Below are positions 11,581-22,557 of a stretch of DNA of 64,000 nucleotides, piece after piece (positions within the stretch are counted from its first letter, which is position 1; each line of letters opens with the position of its first letter). Below the pieces are notes generated by a model. It was not told where the DNA came from and searched no databases. It saw nothing but the letters and a program-made list of their open reading frames with translations. Position numbers and translations under genes: made by a program. Source of the stretch: Armigeres subalbatus (Eukaryota; Arthropoda; Insecta; Diptera; Culicidae); assembly GCF_024139115.2 (NCBI RefSeq), contig NC_085140.1:16685085-16749084 (forward strand). The letters are read 5' to 3'.

Positions 11581-13310
11581 TCCACGAACAGCCTAGATAG
11601 TTGCCGTGGTGTCGGCAGCCGTGGTTATCTGCCAAGAATAACATTACGGATTGCCTGTTCCAGTGGTAAAGTCCACCATACAGGTGACCTCAATTCTTGG
11701 TGTGATGCGGCTTTTATGCTTACTGTGCCACGAATGAATGGTTAGGGGGGTCTAATAAGAACTCAACTGCGTAAACGGAGCCTGTGAAGCACCAGGGCCC
11801 CTTCACAGTATTTTAGCCCTCGCTGCGCTAATCCTGGAGCTATAGCGTAGTTGACTTTTTTACTTCTCCGAGATAATCGGCTACTCTTATTCAACTTCAT
11901 CATGAGGTTAAAATAAGTAGGGTTATGAATATGTGTTTTAATTAGTGTTCAACAAATTGTCACCTATATGGATTCGCATTATGCGTTTTATACAATGTGC
12001 TTTGTGTATGTTACCTATATGGATTCGCACTGTGTCTCGTCCTTGACGTTTGGATGGCTACTCTTGTTCAATCTCAGCGTGAGTGGGGTTAAGGAATAAG
12101 TGTTTCACTTAGTTTTCAACAAATTGTCACCTATATGGATTCGCATTATGCGCTTTCTATACAGTGTACTCTGTGTTTCGTCTTTGACGTTCGGCTTCAG
12201 CTACTCTTGTTTAATCTCAACTTGAGGTTGAATAAGGGTGGATTATGAGTATGTTTTTTTCACTTAGTTTTTTCAACAAATTTTCACCTTTATGGATTCG
12301 CATTATGCGTTTTTAACAGTGTACTCTGTGTCTCGTCCTGACGTTCGGCTTCGGCTACCTTTGTTCAATCTCGACGTGAAGTTAAATAAGAGTTGGTGGA
12401 TATATGTGTTTTACTTAGTTTTCAACAAATTGTCACCTATATGGATTTGCATTATGCGTTTGACGTTCGGCTTCGGCTACTCATGTTCAATCTCAACGTG
12501 AGGTTAAATAAGGGTGGGGGTATGGATACGTGTTTTACTTAGTTTTCAAATAAATTGTCACCTATATGGATTTGCATTATGCGTTTTTTTTTTTTTACGA
12601 TACACTTGTAGTATGTTACCTATATGGATTCGCATTATGTTTTTCACAATGTACTCTGTGTCTAGTCCTTGACGTCTGGGTTCGCCGGCTACTCCTGTTC
12701 AATCTCAACGTGAGGTTCAAATAAGAATGGGGTGATGAATATGTGTTTTACTTAGTTTTCAACAAATTGCCACCTATATGGATTCGCATTATGCGTTTTT
12801 CACAGTGTAATCTGCGTCTCGTCTTAAGCGTTCGGCTATGGCTACTCTTGTTCATCCTCAACGTGAGTGTGGGGTTAAGAATATGTGTTTTACTTAGTTT
12901 TTCAACAAAACTTCCAATTTAAATTGGATTCTGCAGATGACATTATTTTACAATGGGTACTTTGTGGATTGTCACTCTTATATGGATTCGCATTATGCGT
13001 TTTTTCACAGTGTAACTCTTGTGTTTCTGTTCTCGTTCGTCTTATTGTTACATCCCTTGTGTTTTTGTGACCTCTCTTTAGTCCCTAGCTGAATGCGTGT
13101 GACTCTGGACATCATTGTGATTTCCTACAAATGGTTTCCGCCTCTTCAACTTCACTCTTCTTCACTTTCCCCTTTTCTACTAGCCTTTTCCGTCAGGTAA
13201 ATGACAGAAAGGCCAGTAATAAAAGATGGCAAACAAATCTCAAATTGAGGGGAACGTGCCTCCTGAGCCGACGTTCTGATACCCCGATACTTATTGGATC
13301 TTTTATTTCT
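11580..13310 (+). repeat. Satellite array in a Loa-type 3' region (copy A)
   Basis: About eight irregular units of roughly 120-160 bp contain ACCTATATGGATTCGCATTA, GACGTTCGGCTTCGGCTAC and TCAATCTCAACGTGAGG. The array is followed by TTTCCGTCAGGTAAATGA, GAACGTGCCTCCTGAGCCG and ACGTTCTGATACC. That distal part matches the 3' UTR of the Loa-like element at 42450-46190 (CCGTCAGGTGATGAGAAAGG, ACGTGCCCCTGGAACC). The array is therefore probably part of the 3' UTR of a related plus-strand retroelement. Confidence 0.65.
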
Positions 13311-13319
13311 TCCTAATTT

Positions 13320-16300
13320 CTTTTTATGATAGTCCTCAATTGTATCCCCTGTATCGCTGGGTAGAATAACTTGCATGGTGTGTGACGGTGTAAGATCTTC
13401 ACGGTCACATTGTCGGCTACAGGCAAATCCTGACCTAAGGAATACCTTCCCAATATGCAACTCCGTGGCATTTTACGAGGGTGTCACCGAGTTTCTGGGG
13501 GCCCTCTCAGCCAAGTAGGTACTGACACGGCCAAAAACCTGCTCCTCCCCCTCCTCAAGTTACGGTGAAGATGGATGGCCAATATAGTAGTAATCCTCAT
13601 GCTTTTGGTGATTTTTATCTCAGATTGAAATCACACCACACCCACCTTTATTTCTGATAGCAATCTGAATATGGATTTCGAAAAAAACATGCGTATCACT
13701 ATTGTCCAATCTCCGAAGTACACTGTAACTATGCTACCAATGCTAGTCCTCAATTCGTAGGTATCCTGATCCGCTTGAAGTTTCAGGTAATTAGCGATGA
13801 AACCGGTGTCAATTTTAAAAGAGGAAGTATTTAATCGTCGTTTTGAAGCACTCACGGGAGATCTGCTGTGAAGATGTTATATACAAAAGATCAGCGTGTG
13901 GGAATGATAATGTCTTTAGGTACTCCAAAAGAAACAAACTTTCCGAATTGATGTCGTCCAGTCAACTTTCACGAGCAGGGAGCGGTTTTGAAGAAAAGAA
14001 CGAATAATTTCAGTAAGTGCAAGGAAAAGTTTCTTTGAAGCATTTTGTAGAATCCTGCATCTGCCAGACAGTCATGCATGTTTTCTCCACATCCAGGAAG
14101 AACTACGTTCTTTGAAGATTTCCCTCACATTAAAATTGTTCGAACCTCTTTTACCAACTGCACCTCAATTGATGTGGGTAGTTGAATGACCCCTTCTTGA
14201 ACCTTGAATTGTTGATCTGGAATAATTCTTTATGGCTTCCAAATGCTTGATCGGATGCGGTTTTAAGATGTAATGCGCCTGGAGAAGTTTTGGTGAGGGT
14301 TGGCAGTAAACTAATTGGTCTTGTAGTTCGAGGCTTTTGCTATCCTTGCCGCATCCTATATGAAGTATCCTAGTCGTAAATCAAGTGGAAAAAGATCTTA
14401 GAGCGGAAAACACGTGACTTTTTTTCTTTTAAGTGTAGTCTCTTCAGTACATTGTGTTCTTAATTTGGTCGTGACCAAGGACTTTTTTCGATTTAAGCTT
14501 TGGCAATGATCCAACCTACCTCCTTTGGACGAATCTGGCCACGGATGATCGTTTTGTCAGTTCGGTCTGTTTTCGGCGGCGGTTGATTGATCGCTGCAAT
14601 CGTATTATCGTCGTATTTGGTTGGGGTGGAGAGTCAACTGGAGTGTTTTTCTACTGGAGTGTATTTTCAGTGCTGCTAGAGCTCCAGTGGTTTTAGCGTG
14701 CATTTTTTGACAGTTTTGACATTTAGATCAGCAAATATCCCACTATTAGTTGCTCATACTTAGTTAAGACTATAAAAACGTTTGTATGGGAGTAAACCAA
14801 AGATAATTTTTAGCACCAGTGTAGGACAACACTCTCGCTGATCGGGGTCAACAGGATTTGGGGTTGGTGGTTCACCTCTCGTTGAAATCGTCTCCAGTCG
14901 GCACCTGCATAGCAGCGGAATTTAACTGGCTTTGACTGTTCAAGATGAATTAGTCTAATGGTGAAAGACACCGGAAGACATCAGATGAGAGGTCATACAG
15001 CGTCACCATGTTTTGGTTGAAGTATCCAGTGAGGTTGAGGTAGGACAAGATTGGTGATCAGGATCCTTGTTGTTGACGGGTTTCCCACGGTCGGTAGGGA
15101 TTGAACGTAGAAGGAGTCATGAAAATGGATGAAAAATAATTGATAGCTGCTTCTTGAAACAGTAATGTTGCTGCTTTACTTGCTCAGAGCAGTCTCCAGT
15201 AAATGAGGTCCACCAAGTCTCCTGTGACAAAGAAGGGTGTAGACGACTGGTTCGAGTCCATATAGAGCGTCTCCTCGCCCCCGGGAAATAAGCGGCAATC
15301 AAGTGTACTTCTCGATTCATCGCCTTGTACTGAAACACCTGCTACCAATGATCGTGGCTGGAATGTTAATCCTTGGTAAATTTTAGCCCAATGCAGATGG
15401 TAATTAGAACTTCCTCCTCCTCTTTAGTATTCATTTGACGCATTATCAAACGGACGCAATGAAATAACTGTGACAGAAAGGAATGTTTACTTTGCAAACC
15501 AAGTTTCTGTCACAATCCCTTTACCCAACATTATGGTGCCCAAAATTCGAAAAAATTCTAGCCTTTTGTTAAAAACCGATTCGCCATTCCAGTCAATCAC
15601 ATAAATCGATCGAAGAGTTCTCTCACCAAAGCTAAAAAATCCCGGACATGGTGAATAAATTCGAATCGTTGATATCTTTAGCCACCAGATAACTTGAGCG
15701 CAAGATATCGACGATGGTCGTCTGATACGGTAGTGACGGGGTCTTGGTGTGGTATGGAAGGAGGGGGTGCCAGTGGGTCAGGTCGAGCAGCAGTTCTTCG
15801 TTTTTAGCTTTCATTGCTTTCTTACTCTTTTTCTACAGGTAGTTTTAGAGATGGATAATCACAAAAGTTGGCTGCTACAATTTGCGGCTAACGGATTAGG
15901 ATTATGCGTGTTTCATTCACGATTGTATCTTCTGCGCAGTTCGGCTTTTCTGGGAGCGAACATGAAGTCGATAGATGCTTTTCGCCACATTTGACACACA
16001 GAGGTGATAGATTGCAGTTTCTCATACCATGTCCAAAACGTTGACAACGATGGCACTGAACCGCATCCGAAGATCGTCGTTCGTAGTAACGCCACTTAAC
16101 GATGACGTTGAATAATGCCTTCACTTTTTGTAGTTCCGCCAGTTTGATTGATCCTTTTGTGAAGTGTAGGAGATACATAGCACTTTTTTCCAAGCCTTCA
16201 ACCTTTTGGGAGAAAAGTTTTACTTCTGTAGCTTTTATACCTTGTGCTGCCAGCTCAAGCTCCAACTCTCTAATGTCGTAATACGGCAATCCTGAAAGGA

Positions 16301-16445
16301 TTATTTTAACCGGTTGTTCCGCAGCGGGTGTAAAGGTGTAGAACTCGGTATTGCTATTTTTTAACGCAACTACGGCATGACGATATTCCTTTCTTTTCAT
16401 CCAAATTGCAAAATAGTTGTTGAACACCTGTTTTGACTTGATTAA
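13320..16445 (-). pseudogene. Jockey-type non-LTR element (copy A)
   Basis: On the minus strand, read from the high end, a gag ORF carries a CCHC knuckle array (CHRCQRFGHGMRNC, then CVKCGEKHLSTSC, about 16060-15960) after a conserved SGLPYYDIRELELELAAQG region. An APE endonuclease follows (HLIAAYFPGARRRSIW at about 15270), then RT remnants down to 13320 that include the IEDYHKK motif. The gag frame is open over about 200 codons, but endonuclease and RT are broken by many short indels. A Feilai SINE interrupts gag at about 16446. The order gag-EN-RT, the CCHC knuckles and the absence of RNase H fit the Jockey clade. Confidence 0.75.
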
Positions 16446-16730
16446 AGGGCGGTAAGACGCACGGCTATAAAGCAAGACCATGTTGAGGGTATTAGTTCGA
16501 TTCTCATGCCGGTCTAGGCTATTTTCGGATTGGAAATTGTCTCCACTTCCTGGGTATAAAAGTATCATCGTAAATAGCCCCCATGATATAATGTGAATGC
16601 AAAAATGGTAACTTGGCTTAGAAACCTCGCAAATTATAACTGTGGAAGCGTTTAATGAACACTAAGCTGTGGGAGGCGGTTTCTGTCTCAGTGTGGGACA
16701 CGTAATGCCAACAAGAAGAAGTACAAGAAG
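16446..16730 (+). mobile_element. Feilai-type SINE inserted in gag (copy A)
   Basis: Plus strand, lacking the first bases (starts GGCGGTAAGACGC). It runs through the ATTTTCGGATTGGAAATTG body to a degenerate GAAGAAGTACAAGAAG tail. It interrupts the 5' part of the Jockey gag frame. It occurs at the same place in copies B and C. Confidence 0.85.
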
Positions 16731-17023
16731 ATATCTGCCCGTTTTGATTTGTTTTCTATTTGGTATTTTTCCCTGCCGCACATTTCAGGCCGACGGATAA
16801 TTTTCGGTGAAAAACGGGACAAACGCGCTTGCAAAATAGGACATGTCAAAAAACCTTGTGATAAAACAAGAGCTGGGGAAATTTCAAAATTGATACGAAT
16901 TTTCATTTCTTCCGTGCAAGAAATTAGAAATATTTTAGAATGAATCATTCATCACCATAACTTTCTATTGTATTGGTTAGTTAGGAAAATACTAAACTAC
17001 AAATATTTCACTCTTCAAGGAGA

Positions 17024-17100
17024 TCCTTCGTAGCTTAGGGGTTAATTAAAGCAACAGTCTAGCGTACTGTAGGGTCGTGGGTCTGAGTCTCACCGATGGT
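17024..17100 (+). other. tRNA-Ala(AGC)-like sequence, degenerate (copy A)
   Basis: TCCTTCG at the start would pair with the 3' CGATGGT only imperfectly, and the B box reads GGTCTGAGTC instead of GGTTCGAGTC. The anticodon arm ACAGT-CTAGCGT-ACTGT is intact. The better preserved counterpart is at 35164-35237. Confidence 0.45.
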
Positions 17101-18592
17101 GCGGTTACCTCCAACACATTTTTTCAAATCATTATTCTCCACACAATGGCATATTAGTTTTCATATCATTGCAAATTAATGCCTAAGTTTAGATGGTTGA
17201 ATCCCCGGAACATAGGCAAATTAACTCTCATTTAACTGAATAAACAATAGTCAAACCACCCTGCCCAAGGCCGGTTTTAGTACTAGAAGGCCGTTGTTAG
17301 TTTCAAGACAAAAATGTTAAAAGACAAAATGCGAAAAGAGCAATAGGGTTTTGATTTCTTGTGCCAAACAACTTTTTTCGTAAGTGAATAATAGGCGGAA
17401 AAAAATGTTAGGATAAGAATAATAAGAATCTCAAGCATGAAAGAACATTACTGAAATGTAATTTCAATTATTTCACATGAATATGGTTGGCGCCCCAGAA
17501 CAAAATGTCAAATCTAATCAATTCACAGTCCAATTTGACTTGAAATTGATTTAAAATGACGCTTAAATGTAGTTTTAAACTCGGGAATCTTGTGGTCCAT
17601 TGGTTTATTTGATTTTTTGGTCAAGTGCTCCTAAAAACGGGACTCATGTACTTTCGTCGCAAAAGAAAAAACTCCTGAGCGATTGACGAGTAGTCTGGTT
17701 TATAGCTTGACAGAGAGTCCGGACATTTCCGCCCGATTGCGTTTTTAAATCGGACGTTTTTTTTTTCACAATGGAATCACATAAATCTTGTCCATACACA
17801 TGGTAACGAATTTTGAGACAAGTTCCTGATGTGTGAATTGCCTTTATAGTAATGTGCGGACTTTAAATCTTAAAGTATTTAGTCCGACTAAATTTCCTTT
17901 GACGAAAAACCGGTTTGAACTCTGATTTTTGTTCAGTTGATTTATAAATTATTTTTTCATGCCGTCCTTTGCCAGTAGGTACTTTGTTAAGGCTTGACCA
18001 TCTGATTTTTCGCGAAAATGAATTGCTCACTGGGTTACTAATTCCGTTCAATTCACTGATGAAATTGATCAAATTTTAGTGCCTCCGGAATACAGAAAAA
18101 AAAACAATTGAAATGAAATTGTGGCGAATAAATCTCCTGGAGAAGCAATATGTTGTCATTACTATGAAAAAAAAACTCTTAAGAAAAGTCGATCAATTTA
18201 AAAATACAAATTTGCATAGATAATCGTCTTTAAAACAACTCTAATAACATAACTTTCTCACAGTTTTTAATAACATGTTTCTGTCCTTTTTTCTTTTTTG
18301 TTGAGGACACTGACTCTAACGAAGACACAACAAAACACTTTCTTTGTAGGTATTTGAGAGCTAGATTCCGGCCCAAAAACTTTAATAATATTGGCAGCTC
18401 ACAGAATCAACGAAAAACGGACAAATTAGTGGATTTACGACTTACGACGAGATTGACAGACGGACAGCAATGTGGTCTTAAACGGGACTGTCCTGTTAAA
18501 CATGGTGGCACATAGGGTCAGCTTCTGGCTTATGAGCTTTCCTCGCACCTGTTTTGTTGTTTTTTTTAGCGGATGGTGATCGGTGGGATACG
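17101..18592. other. Unclassified repeat interior (copy A)
   Basis: Collinear with 26102-27500 in copy B and 35238-36681 in copy C. AT-rich with no recognisable protein motif on either strand. Probably part of an unclassified transposable element. Confidence 0.45.
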
Positions 18593-18594
18593 TA

Positions 18595-20014
18595 GGGTAA
18601 CGGCTGTATTTTTGGACTAGTTTCATATTTTGGACCACTCTAGCTGAATTTTGCATTTTATCACACAAAACCAAATAAAACATGCAACATTTAGATTTCT
18701 GGACAAAAAGAAACTATCCATAAGTGGTATTCTCCAGACGAGCTCTTTCTTATAAAATATAGCCATTATTAAGAATATTTTCATGTATTTACCTATTCTA
18801 GCTAGATTGTGACCAAAACCAAGACAACATAGTAAAATGGAATTTAACTTTCAAAAGCTGTGGGTTTATCGTAGGTTATTACATTTAAAATATGTGGAAT
18901 GATGTTGTTGACGTATTTGAACCTAATTGCTAAGCAGTTTTAGGTTTGAAGTATAATGATTGTAAGTTTAAAACAGTAGCGAGGCATGTTCAAAATAGGT
19001 TCAATATTCATTGAACCAAACATATTTTGGACATATCTTCTTTTAAGTTCTAGATCTCTTTAAATTTCGCTTCATTTGCTACCAGAGGTGGATGTCAAGA
19101 TTGAAAGCTTCGTATCTTAAAAGTAAATTAGTGGCAACACAATAATAATAATAAATTTTATGTTTTTACCAACCATTGGCTTCTCTAGTATGAGTTAGTT
19201 ACAGTTCATACCGAATCTATAAATTACCGTTCATTGATGTAAGTCCTAAACCAACATGTAACTGTTTTAATTATTTCCATGCGTAAATAGTTAAGAAAGC
19301 TCCAAGGACAAGAACCAATCTTTACTAGAGCTATCCGTCCGTGTTGCTTGCCAATGAAATAGAGTTCTGGGGTTTACGACGTTTCGTTTGGAGAAAAGAA
19401 TGTGCAAGGAGCAAGGAAGAACCGAGCAACCCACTACTATCAAGGATGCAAATGGAATAGATCATCGATAAACTACATAAAAATAAGGTAGGGTAGGGAG
19501 TGACCAGGTGCTCACATGGATGACCATGGGCTGCACGTTTGTTTTGCTTTGATGACGGGTACCGAGTGGTACTGAAATTGACCAGTTTCACCACCTGTAG
19601 TAATTGGTATTGTTTCTAAGCTTTTTGAGTGCTGGCAAATGGTATAAGTTACCAAAGACTTTAAGGATGACACAAAAAATGCTAAAATCACTAACCGAAT
19701 ATAATATATAGTAACATACAAATTTTGTGCTAGCAATTCAAAATTATTCGAGTGGTCCAACATATGTTAAATGGGTGGTCCAAAATTAAAACAGGTGGTC
19801 CAAAATTAAATCATAAGATATCTTCTAGAATTTATGATATTTTGGTTCTTTCGGTGGGATTTAGAACCATTTTTACACACAAATCCAACCTAGCACTTAC
19901 CACTTTTTAGCTGCATAGGAATTGATCAAGATTTATTACAAAAATCTAACTTTTATTCGAAAAAACGATTCGTCCATTCTCCTAGCGTGGTCCAAAATAC
20001 CTCTTTTATCTTAT
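18595..20014. mobile_element. Inverted-repeat element, copy A
   Basis: The left end TA-GGGTAACGGCTGTATTTT and a right end with GGTCCAAAATACC match the element at 36684-38084, but the right tip is eroded (TTTTATCTTATC). Internal TGGTCCAAAA repeats are shared. No transposase was seen. Confidence 0.55.
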
Positions 20015-20019
20015 CTTCT

Positions 20020-20600
20020 TCGGTTTGCGTGGCGCTGCCGTCAGTTTATGGATCAAAGTGAGTATCGGCATATTTTCGTCGAGTGTTAGCATTCCGTAGT
20101 CGTTATCTACAGGGATGTTGCCAATAACTTTCGATTATCGATGCCGGTACAAGGCTATCACTAAAGTGGTGGTCACTGAAGTTAGTGATGTTTGATCCTT
20201 TCTGCTTAGAGTACACGAGGTTTGTCTTGTGGAGTTGAATGCGACAGAGGTTCTTCAAGCGCGAACCATAAACAAATTCATCTTTGAGGTTCGGTATAAC
20301 ATCGAGTTTTGTATTTCAAGTGTTTTTTCCGGATGCAGGTCGACTGGAGGCGGTTTGCGGGCCGCATTACATTCACCCTATCTTCAGGGCTTTACTTTCC
20401 CCAGGGTGGCGGATCGCGAACAAAACCGTTTGACATAAAGACAAAAATTGAAAAATCGGAAGCATCCAGGTTGTTGTGAGACCAAAAGTAGAGAATTGCC
20501 AGAAAAAAGGAAAACAAGACTCAATGCTGATAAATCCCAAGCACTTTTTTTCAAAAGAAAACGAAGCCCTTTAAAACTGGTTGCTGAAAATGTTGCTGAA
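20020..20600 (-). pseudogene. Broken copy of the exon-like ORF (copy A)
   Basis: Homologous base for base to 38079-38590, where the frame is open over about 165 codons. Here indels break it into short pieces (for example SATLGKVKP at about 20390-20410). Confidence 0.5.
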
Positions 20601-20619
20601 TTTGGACCCATATCATCTA

Positions 20620-21690
20620 GCTGAGGACGTCCACTGGATGGCTAAAATGTGGAAGAACTCAACGACTGGTTCCATCGAGTTTCACTAAAGTTTCAATAGT
20701 TGCATAACTCCAGCAAACCTTTGCTTGGTTACAATTTAACCTCAGATATTAGAATAAGTCATTTTGTAATTTCTGAGGCTTGTTTGTAGGTGTTTCCACT
20801 TGTAGACGCTCAATATTACACTGATGAAACGACAAATTGTTTTTTTTTTAAGCATTAGAAAGCTGGTGCCAAGAAAAATGTTATTTATATTCTTACCCTT
20901 TTTCATAACTCGAACGCGGTTACCGATCGCATTACTTCGAGAAAATCTGTTTACATTATTAAAAGATGTTGACGGTTTTTTTTATTTTTCATGTGCACAC
21001 ACACAGACATATACACACACACACAATATAGGGACAGACAGACATTTGTTCAGTACAATGAGCTTTCTGAGTCGATTGGTGATATCATCATGGATCTCCG
21101 ATTTTGGAGTGAAATTATAGCCTTTCTGTACAACTTTGCTGTAATGAGAAAGAGATAAAAGGTCGACCAAAATCAACCAGGCAACAGGTTGCGGCGGTAG
21201 CAGGCACCGGACTACTAAGTAAGCGGATAAAAAAATCCGAGTTCAAATGACGCCTGTTGAACATCATCCATCTGCCTGCAAAGTTATTTTTCATTTGTTG
21301 CATTATCCATGACCTGCTCGGCAAATCCTAACAAGTAGCGGTTAACCGTGGCGGACAGCGCGCTATCGATAGACTAATCTTTGGTTTTATTCTAGGAATT
21401 CAGTTGGGGTCATTTGTTGATCAAATTTCATTTTTGATCAGATACTCTGCCGTTGTGAAAGCGAGATGAAGCAAAGCTAAGCTTATGAACCCATTGAAGG
21501 GCAAATTCCTTTGGGAACGTTAATCACCGGTTTATATTTCTGGATTCTAAAAGGCGTTTTCAACTACTGGCAAGCTTACTTCAAAATTGCGTCGAAACCG
21601 ACTCGTTTTTCGTTGGGAATGTAACAAATGTTCAAAATTGAGTTATGGACACATACTTCAACGAATGAAGATTTTGTTACATTAACATCT
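20620..21690. repeat. Right part of copy A with reversed 167-bp-family element
   Basis: Contains a CA-rich run (20995-21030), GGACAGACAGACATTTGTTC and CTTTCTGTACAACTTTG. This is the reverse complement of the head of the elements at 57178 and 57841. No gene is visible. Equivalent to 38700-39745. Confidence 0.55.
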
Positions 21691-21704
21691 AATAACTTCT
21701 GACG

Positions 21705-22555
21705 AAGTTAAATAAGAGTGGGTTATGGATATGTGTTTTAATTAGTTTTCAACAAATTGTCACCTATATGGATTCTGCATTATGCGTTTGACGTTCGGTT
21801 CTTGGCTACTCTTGTTCAATCTCAACGTGAGGTTAAATAAGAGGTTATGGATACGTGTTTTACTTAGTTTCAAAAAATTGTCACCTCATGGATTTGCATT
21901 ATTGTTTTTTTTTTACGATACACTTTGTGTATGTTACCTATATGGATTCGCATTATGCGTTTTTCAATGTACTCGTGTCTAGTCCTTGACGTTCGGGTTC
22001 GGCTACTCCTGTTCAATCTCAACGTGAGGTTCAATAAGAATGGGTTATGAATATGTGTTTTACTTAGTTTTCAACAAATTGCCACCTATATGGATTCGCA
22101 TTATGCGTTTTCAGTGTAATCTGTGTCTCGTCTTTGACGTTCGGCTATGGCTACTCTGTTCATCCTCAACGGGGATGAATATGTTTACTTTTTTCAACAA
22201 ACTTCCAACTAAATGGATCTGCATTATGCATTTTTTACAATGTACTTTGTGATTGTCACCTATATGGATTCGCATTATGCGTTTTTCACAGTGCACTCTG
22301 TGTTCTGCTTCTGTTCGTCTATTGTTACATCCTCTGTTTGTGACTCTCTTTAGTCCCTAGCTGAATGCGTGTGAGTCTACATAATTGGCTTCCCTAAATG
22401 GTTCCATTCTCCTTTCCAACTTCACTTCCTCTTCCTTTTCCTTTTCACTCTTTTTCCGTCAGGTAAATGATGAGAAAGGCCAGTGAAGGCGATGGCACAA
22501 ATTCTCCAAATTGAGAGGGAACGTGCCTCCTGAGCCGACGTTCTGATACCTGATA
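21705..22555 (+). repeat. Satellite and Loa-type 3' region (copy B)
   Basis: About five units with ACCTATATGGATTCGCATTA, then the same 3' UTR-like tract as in copy A (TCCGTCAGGTAAATGATGAG, AACGTGCCTCCTGAGCCGAC). Confidence 0.65.
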
Positions 22556-22557
22556 CC

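Larger units (their letters stand above)
10031..21690. repeat. Copy A of a three-copy composite segment
   Basis: An 11.66-kb block that recurs almost collinearly as copy C (28115-39745), and over its central 6.9 kb (about 12376-19250) as copy B (21691-28114). All nested elements occur in the same order and orientation. Differences are mostly scattered short indels and homopolymer changes rather than substitutions. The left edge lies near AAACCATTTTCTGCTCACTT. The right edge lies near TAACTTCTGACGAAGTTA. Confidence 0.85.

Noticed and set aside
11935..13075. CRISPR-like regular repeats
   Set aside because: Units are 120-160 bp, irregular, similar throughout with no unique spacers, and in a mosquito genome. 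This is a satellite.
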